Positions 15,580-19,468 of a stretch of 19,468 nt of DNA are shown here, in pieces. Made by a program: the position numbers and the translations under genes. The notes beneath the pieces are model-generated. The model worked only from the letters and a program-made list of their open reading frames with translations, did not search any database and was not told the DNA's origin. Within the stretch, counting starts at the first letter, position 1, and each line of letters begins with the position of its first letter. Where the stretch lies: contig JAMPED010000029.1 of assembly GCA_023665325.1 (NCBI GenBank), forward strand, positions 1 through 19,468, in the 5' to 3' direction. Source of the stretch: Acetobacter sp. (GTDB lineage: Bacteria > Pseudomonadota > Alphaproteobacteria > RF32 > CAG-239).

Positions 15580-16531
15580 ACCGATGTTTGCTGCGATAGA
15601 TTTGGGGACAAATTCGAATCGGCTATTGATTGTGGATGAGAATTGCGTGCCGGTGTATCGGGATGTGAAACACGTGGCGTTGGGGGAAGGGCTGGCTGAG
15701 GCTGGATGTTTTTGCTCTAAGGCGATGGAACGGGCGATTTGTTCGTTTATGGATTTTGCGGAGATGATGCAGCTTTATAATGTGGTGTCTTATCGGGCAA
15801 TTGCGACGGCGGCGTGTCGGATGAGTGCGAATACGGAGGCTTTTCGGACGGAAGTGAAGAAAAGCTCTGGGGTTGAGGTTGAGGTTATTAGCGAGTTTGA
15901 AGAGGCTCGCTTAACGCTTAAGGGGGCGTGTTTGAATGCTCCGAAAGAACCGAAGTATTTGTTTGTGTATGATTTGGGGGGCGGTTCGACTGAGGTGAGT
16001 TTTGCGACCAATACTGCGACGCCTGAGATTTTGGAAACATATTCTATTCCGTTGGGGGCGCGCAATGCAACGGAGATGTATCAGTTGCAGGATTATGATG
16101 CGGCGGGCGTTTTGGCGCTGGAAACAGAAGTTAAGCGGCAGTTGGTGGATTTTTTAGCTAAGGTGCGGACGTATCCTGATTTTACTGATGCGGCGGTGAT
16201 TGCGACATCGTCGACTCCTTTGCGTTTGGCTGCGTGGATTTTGAAACAACCGGGGTATGATAAATTTGCGGCAGATGGAAAGTGTGTTGCTGTGGCGGAT
16301 TTGGATGCGGTGATTGCGGAAATTTTGCCGTTGACATATGAGGAACGTGCTAAATCGGAATATGTGGGGGCGAATCGGGCAAAGATTTTTGTGGCGGCGT
16401 GTGTGATTTTCCGGACGATTTATCAAGCTTTGGGTGCGCGTGAGGTTGTGGCGTCACTTAAAGGTGCACAAGAGGCGATTGTTAGCGAATTGATGGCATC
16501 GGGTGGCAGTGGTAGTACAGGCAACGATTAG
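15551..16531 (+). CDS. Ppx/GppA-family phosphatase, diverged second copy
   Basis: A 326-residue paralog of the upstream gene. The start at 15551 is chosen from AGGAGAGG at 15538-15545 and because the ASKHA N-terminus follows at once; an in-frame ATG at 15497 lies deep in the first gene. It keeps AIDLGTNSNRL (15-25), EEARL (117-121) and YDLGGGSTEVS (140-150). Elsewhere it has diverged: the GTSGT nucleotide loop reads ATSSTPL, and the C-terminal REG motif is replaced by KGAQEAI. It is therefore either a specialised or weakly active phosphatase, or a partner subunit of the first copy. The last residues (GGSGSTGND) and the stop codon are read from a C-family repeat. Overlap of 29 bases implies coupled translation. 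Confidence 0.85.
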   Translation: MDGLKNTKHKPMFAAIDLGTNSNRLLIVDENCVPVYRDVKHVALGEGLAEAGCFCSKAMERAICSFMDFAEMMQLYNVVSYRAIATAACRMSANTEAFRTEVKKSSGVEVEVISEFEEARLTLKGACLNAPKEPKYLFVYDLGGGSTEVSFATNTATPEILETYSIPLGARNATEMYQLQDYDAAGVLALETEVKRQLVDFLAKVRTYPDFTDAAVIATSSTPLRLAAWILKQPGYDKFAADGKCVAVADLDAVIAEILPLTYEERAKSEYVGANRAKIFVAACVIFRTIYQALGAREVVASLKGAQEAIVSELMASGGSGSTGND

Positions 16532-16826
16532 GGCTGCGGATGCCAGCGGGAGATCCCTTGACGGCTGTTTCACAGCCGAGGGATGACACAGAAAAAGAGG
16601 GGGATCCCTTGACGGCTTGCGGGGCAAGCCGAGGGATGACAGGTATGGAGTGACTGCGTCACTGGTTTATGGATTGCGCCGTGCTTATGCCTTACGGGGG
16701 CGCTCGCAATGACGGGGGGAAGGGACGCATAAAGAGGGAGATCCCTTGACGGCTTGCAGGCAAGCCGAGGGATGACAGAGAAAAGAGCGGGGGATCCCTT
16801 GACGGGGCGTTGCCCCGAGGGATGAC
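16502..16826. repeat. Repeat cluster 7 (C, A, A, D, B2, A, A)
   Basis: C element at 16502-16540, starting inside the Ppx gene (GGTGGCAG, then CAGGCAACGATTAGGGCTGC). A class f (GGCTGT/ACAGCC) at 16548-16587. A class d at 16600-16640. D (TGACTGCGTCACTGGTTT) at 16649-16672. A divergent B2 (ATTGCGCCGTGC to CTCGCAATGACGG) at 16673-16716. A class d at 16737-16779. A class e at 16789-16825. Between 16827 and 16951 there is A/T-rich sequence that should hold the restriction-modification promoter, but no convincing boxes are seen. Confidence 0.86.
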
Positions 16827-16951
16827 ACAGAAAAGAGGAATGGTGGAAAAAGTCGTGGGTAAGGTTGTGTTTTTGAGTGCATTTTCTGTTTTTATTTTGT
16901 AGTTTGGGGATGATGACGATAAAATAGAATTTAATATGGGGCTTTTTTTTG

Positions 16952-18265
16952 ATGCAATGTGAGTTTGGATTGGAGCGGTGTTTTTTTTCTATAAATGAAA
17001 TTGCTGAATTAACGAATAAAAGTGTGAAGTTTGTGCGCAGAGAAGTTGCTTCGGGAAAATTAAAAAGCATTAAAAAAGGTAATAAAACGCTTATTGAAAA
17101 ATCTTTTTTTGAGATTTGGCAAAAAGAATCTGAACAGCATTATCAAGACTATATGGCGGCGGTTAATGTGAAAAAATCTGCTGAAATAAATAAAAATAAG
17201 AAAAAAGTGGATGTTGTGAATTGGGTGGATGTGGAAAAAGAAATGGCGTGCGTTGATGCGTGGCGGTATCATAACCAAATTCGTGACTTTAATTTTATTG
17301 ACTTATTTGCGGGGGCAGGGGGGCTTAGCTGTGGGTTAGTGATGGCTGGAATGATGCCGATGGAATCGGTAGAAATTATGCCCCAAGCTGTTGAAACGTA
17401 TAAAGCTAATTTTGGTCATATTCGTGGATTTTGTGAAAATGTGAAAGACAGAGATATTCGCGATGTTAAGGTAAAGAGTGAGTTAATCCAGTCTGTGGCG
17501 GGGAAACATATTCATTTGATTGCTGGTGGGTTTCCTTGTCAAGGGTTTAGTATGGCGGGGAATAGAATCGTTACTGATCCGCGGAATTCTTTATATTTGG
17601 ATATGTTGGAGATTGTTAAAAAAGTTAGCCCTGATTTTGTGTTGATGGAAAATGTGGAAGGGTTACGCTCTATGTTGGGTGGAAAAATTGAAGAAAAAAT
17701 CATCAACGACTACAAAGAAATTGGCTATGATATCAATGTGACGGTGTTGGATGGGGCGGATTATGGTGTGCCTCAATTTCGGCGGCGGGTGATTTTTATT
17801 GGTAATAAACTGGGGATTAAAAATTTTCATCCGAAACCGTTTTTGGAGGAGCGGACTTATAAAACAGTGGGGGATGCGCTGGCACAGTTTTTAAATATGC
17901 CTGAAGATAAAGCTATCAATCATATTTTTGCTAAGACAAGCGATGAGATGAAAGAGCGGCTTAAGGCGGTTCCGGTGGGGAAGAGCCTTTATGGTAACTA
18001 TAGTGATGCGTGGAAAAAGGTGGATTGGAATAAGCCTTCGTGTACGGTTAAAGAAAATCACGGAGGGGTAAATATTCATCCTATTCTTAACAGAGTGATG
18101 ACGCCGCGTGAGCTGGCTAAGCTACAGTCTTTTCCGGATGATTTTATTTTTAGTGGTTCGAAAAAATGGCAGTTGGTGCAGATTGGTAATGCGGTGCCGT
18201 GTCTTTTGGGGAAAGCGATTGGTTTGGCAATTTTGAAATCATACGATATGAAAGAGAAGGTGTGA
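16952..18265 (+). CDS. C5-cytosine DNA methyltransferase with N-terminal HTH
   Basis: A 437-residue type II modification enzyme that should protect host DNA by methylating cytosine at C5. Start ATG 16952 is chosen over the adjacent TTG; no strong Shine-Dalgarno is visible. Residues about 10-58 look like an excisionase/MerR-type winged HTH (FFSINEIAELTNKSVKFVRR, then GKLKSIKKGNKTLIEKS). A charged linker follows (KKSAEINKNKKK). The methyltransferase core begins at about 113: motif I DLFAGAGG (117-124), motif IV FPCQGFS with catalytic Cys196, motif VI ENV (233-235), motif VIII QFRRR (275-279), a target-recognition region, and motif X GNAVP (412-416). All catalytic motifs are intact. The HTH may repress its own operon, as HTH-fused methyltransferases of the SsoII/EcoRII group do. 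Recognition sequence unknown. Confidence 0.92.
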   Translation: MQCEFGLERCFFSINEIAELTNKSVKFVRREVASGKLKSIKKGNKTLIEKSFFEIWQKESEQHYQDYMAAVNVKKSAEINKNKKKVDVVNWVDVEKEMACVDAWRYHNQIRDFNFIDLFAGAGGLSCGLVMAGMMPMESVEIMPQAVETYKANFGHIRGFCENVKDRDIRDVKVKSELIQSVAGKHIHLIAGGFPCQGFSMAGNRIVTDPRNSLYLDMLEIVKKVSPDFVLMENVEGLRSMLGGKIEEKIINDYKEIGYDINVTVLDGADYGVPQFRRRVIFIGNKLGIKNFHPKPFLEERTYKTVGDALAQFLNMPEDKAINHIFAKTSDEMKERLKAVPVGKSLYGNYSDAWKKVDWNKPSCTVKENHGGVNIHPILNRVMTPRELAKLQSFPDDFIFSGSKKWQLVQIGNAVPCLLGKAIGLAILKSYDMKEKV

Positions 18266-18266
18266 G

Positions 18267-18968
18267 ATGTGTCGAGAGTATGCGGATAAATTAGTTTTTG
18301 TTAAAGCTCGGATTATTCATTATCTGAAAGAGATTTTTAAGGTTTATGGGAATGAATTGCTCTTGCGGCTTGAAGATTGTAATTTGTTGCAAGATGAATG
18401 TAATTGTATTGAAACCTCAACGGCGACGGGATTTATATTGGAAGAGTTTATTACCACTAAGCTTGAGGTTTATACGCAAGGACACGAGGGGAGGGGTGAG
18501 ATTAGAATTCGTAAAATTTCGAGTTCTACGGTTAATTCGAGTTATGATTGCTATGCGGAATATGAGGGAATTTTGGTGATGATAAACATTAAAATTCAGA
18601 AAGCGACGTCGAGTAATAATGCTGTGGCGGCAATCAATATTTTGCATAATGATTATGTTTTGACAGAACCGGAGAGGGAAAAGGCTTATTTTATTTTAAA
18701 AACTTATTATAGTTTTGAGAATTCGCTGAGAGATGGAGAACGGAAAATACGGATTCAGGATGTGAATGGGTATTTTTTGGAAGAATTTGATTTTTCTCTT
18801 GGGCATAGGCAGGATCATCGGAATTGGTCTGAGAATTTTAATGCAAATGCTGGGAGGTTGCAGGTTTCTGCTGCTTGGGCGAGAGAGCATCGGATGGCTG
18901 CGGAGGAGATATCATACGAACGAACAAAGGCATTTATTCAGCAGATTTATCAGAGGAATAGGGCGTAA
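18267..18968 (+). CDS. Probable type II restriction endonuclease
   Basis: A 233-residue protein starting one base after the methyltransferase stop, with GAGAAGG upstream, so the two are translationally coupled. The position and size suggest the cognate endonuclease. A candidate PD-(D/E)xK core lies at SSYDCYAEYEGILVMINIKIQK in two parts: Asp94 and, 13 residues on, the strand MINIK with Lys109. The residue two before the lysine is Asn107 where Asp or Glu is usual; Glu98 or Glu100 may substitute. Other conserved-looking parts are SSNNAVAAIN (116-125), and SLGHRQDHRNWS (177-188) with AGRLQ (195-199). No signal peptide. I do not recognise a named restriction enzyme family. The assignment rests on gene context and on this partial motif. 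Confidence 0.65.
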   Translation: MCREYADKLVFVKARIIHYLKEIFKVYGNELLLRLEDCNLLQDECNCIETSTATGFILEEFITTKLEVYTQGHEGRGEIRIRKISSSTVNSSYDCYAEYEGILVMINIKIQKATSSNNAVAAINILHNDYVLTEPEREKAYFILKTYYSFENSLRDGERKIRIQDVNGYFLEEFDFSLGHRQDHRNWSENFNANAGRLQVSAAWAREHRMAAEEISYERTKAFIQQIYQRNRA

Positions 18969-18992
18969 GAAAGAGATTGTAGAGGCTTGTGT

Positions 18993-19468
18993 TTTTTCTC
19001 GCAATGACGGGTGGCAGCGTGGAGCGGAGTGGGAGATCCCTTGACTCAGGGTGCCGGAGCAGGGCACCCTGAGAGGGATGACACAAAAAAGAGATGGGGA
19101 TCCCTTGACTCGAGCAGCGGAGCTGGCTGCCCGAGAGGGATGACGGGAAAGGTGTGCTTCGCACCAGTTTGTCGATTGGTGGCGGCGCCACCTGCAACGA
19201 TGGGGCTGCGGTGTGGGGTTGGTTTGATTTTTAATGAGCGGGCTTTTGTGGTTATGGATTGCCACGTCGCTAACGCTCCTCGCAATGACGGGGGGGAGGA
19301 TGGTTTTTGTTTCTTTTAATATGTCATCGCTCTGAACGAAGTGAAGTCAAGCGATCTCGTGAGAGTATGGGGGGCAGCGCCACGGGCAACGATTAGGGCT
19401 GCGGCGGGTAGATGGAGATCCCTTGACGGCTTGCGGGCAAGCCGAGGGATGACACAGAAAAGCGAGTA
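18993..19468. repeat. Repeat cluster 8 (B2 fragment, A, A, D, C, F, B2, B1, C, A)
   Basis: B2 fragment CTCGCAATGACGG at about 18998-19010. A class a at 19030-19083. A class b (stem CTCGAGCAGC, one base off) at 19098-19144. D variant with GGTGTGC/GCACC palindrome at 19149-19176. C (GGTGGCGGCGCCACC) at 19178-19212. F (TGATTTTTAATGAGCGGG) at 19224-19241. B2 at 19256-19291. B1 at 19316-19370. C at 19371-19405 (GCAGCGCCAC, GGGCAACGATTAGGGC). A class d at 19413-19454. No gene is credible from 18969 to the window end. Confidence 0.86.

Noticed and set aside
16570..17070. 166-codon - strand reading frame
   Set aside because: It covers repeat cluster 7 and runs antisense into the methyltransferase gene; composition is repeat-derived.

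Overview
The window looks like a chromosomal segment of an alphaproteobacterium. It carries a CcrM-type GANTC adenine methyltransferase, a Gram-negative lipid A/Kdo gene block (DUF374 acyltransferase, waaA, lpxK), alphaproteobacterial-style Ppx/GppA proteins, moderate GC with a G- and T-rich + strand, and very dense short palindromic repeats of the kind known from Rickettsiales and other alphaproteobacteria. A host-associated or gut lineage is possible, but the sequence alone does not place it further.

Layout. 1-334: repeats, then a promoter. 335-3272: a + strand operon in which each gene overlaps the next by 4 bases (DUF374 acyltransferase, waaA, lpxK), acting on lipid A and Kdo. 3273-3612: repeats. 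3619-3811: a candidate structured RNA with a three-way junction and a terminator-like hairpin, leading into a small HTH gene (3836-4123). 4124-4560: repeats. 4603-6378: a small Cys-rich lipoprotein (-) and a 401-residue helical-repeat protein (+), transcribed divergently from promoters whose -35 boxes form one palindrome. 6447-6549: palindrome, promoter and terminator in a row (tiny RNA candidate). 6585-7221: repeats. 7321-10145: two translationally coupled, beta-rich, phage-tail-like or lectin-like proteins without other phage genes. 10180-12283 (-): a thioredoxin-like periplasmic protein and formate-tetrahydrofolate ligase. 12355-12640: repeats. 12727-13824: ccrM. 13850-14300: repeats. 14443-16531: two overlapping Ppx/GppA paralogs. 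16502-16826: repeats. 16952-18968: a probable type II restriction-modification pair, with the C5 methyltransferase fused to an N-terminal excisionase-like HTH. 18993-19468: repeats.

Most striking is the repeat load. There are about 23 copies of one hairpin element whose outer part is constant while its inner stem is swapped for different self-complementary sequences. At least five other families accompany it. All copies point the same way on the + strand whatever the direction of nearby genes. One repeat is inserted in frame inside formate-tetrahydrofolate ligase, and another family supplies the stop codon and last residues of both LpxK and the second Ppx paralog, so these repeats are shaping proteins as well as spacers.

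All assignments are from reading motifs. No database or folding program was run.
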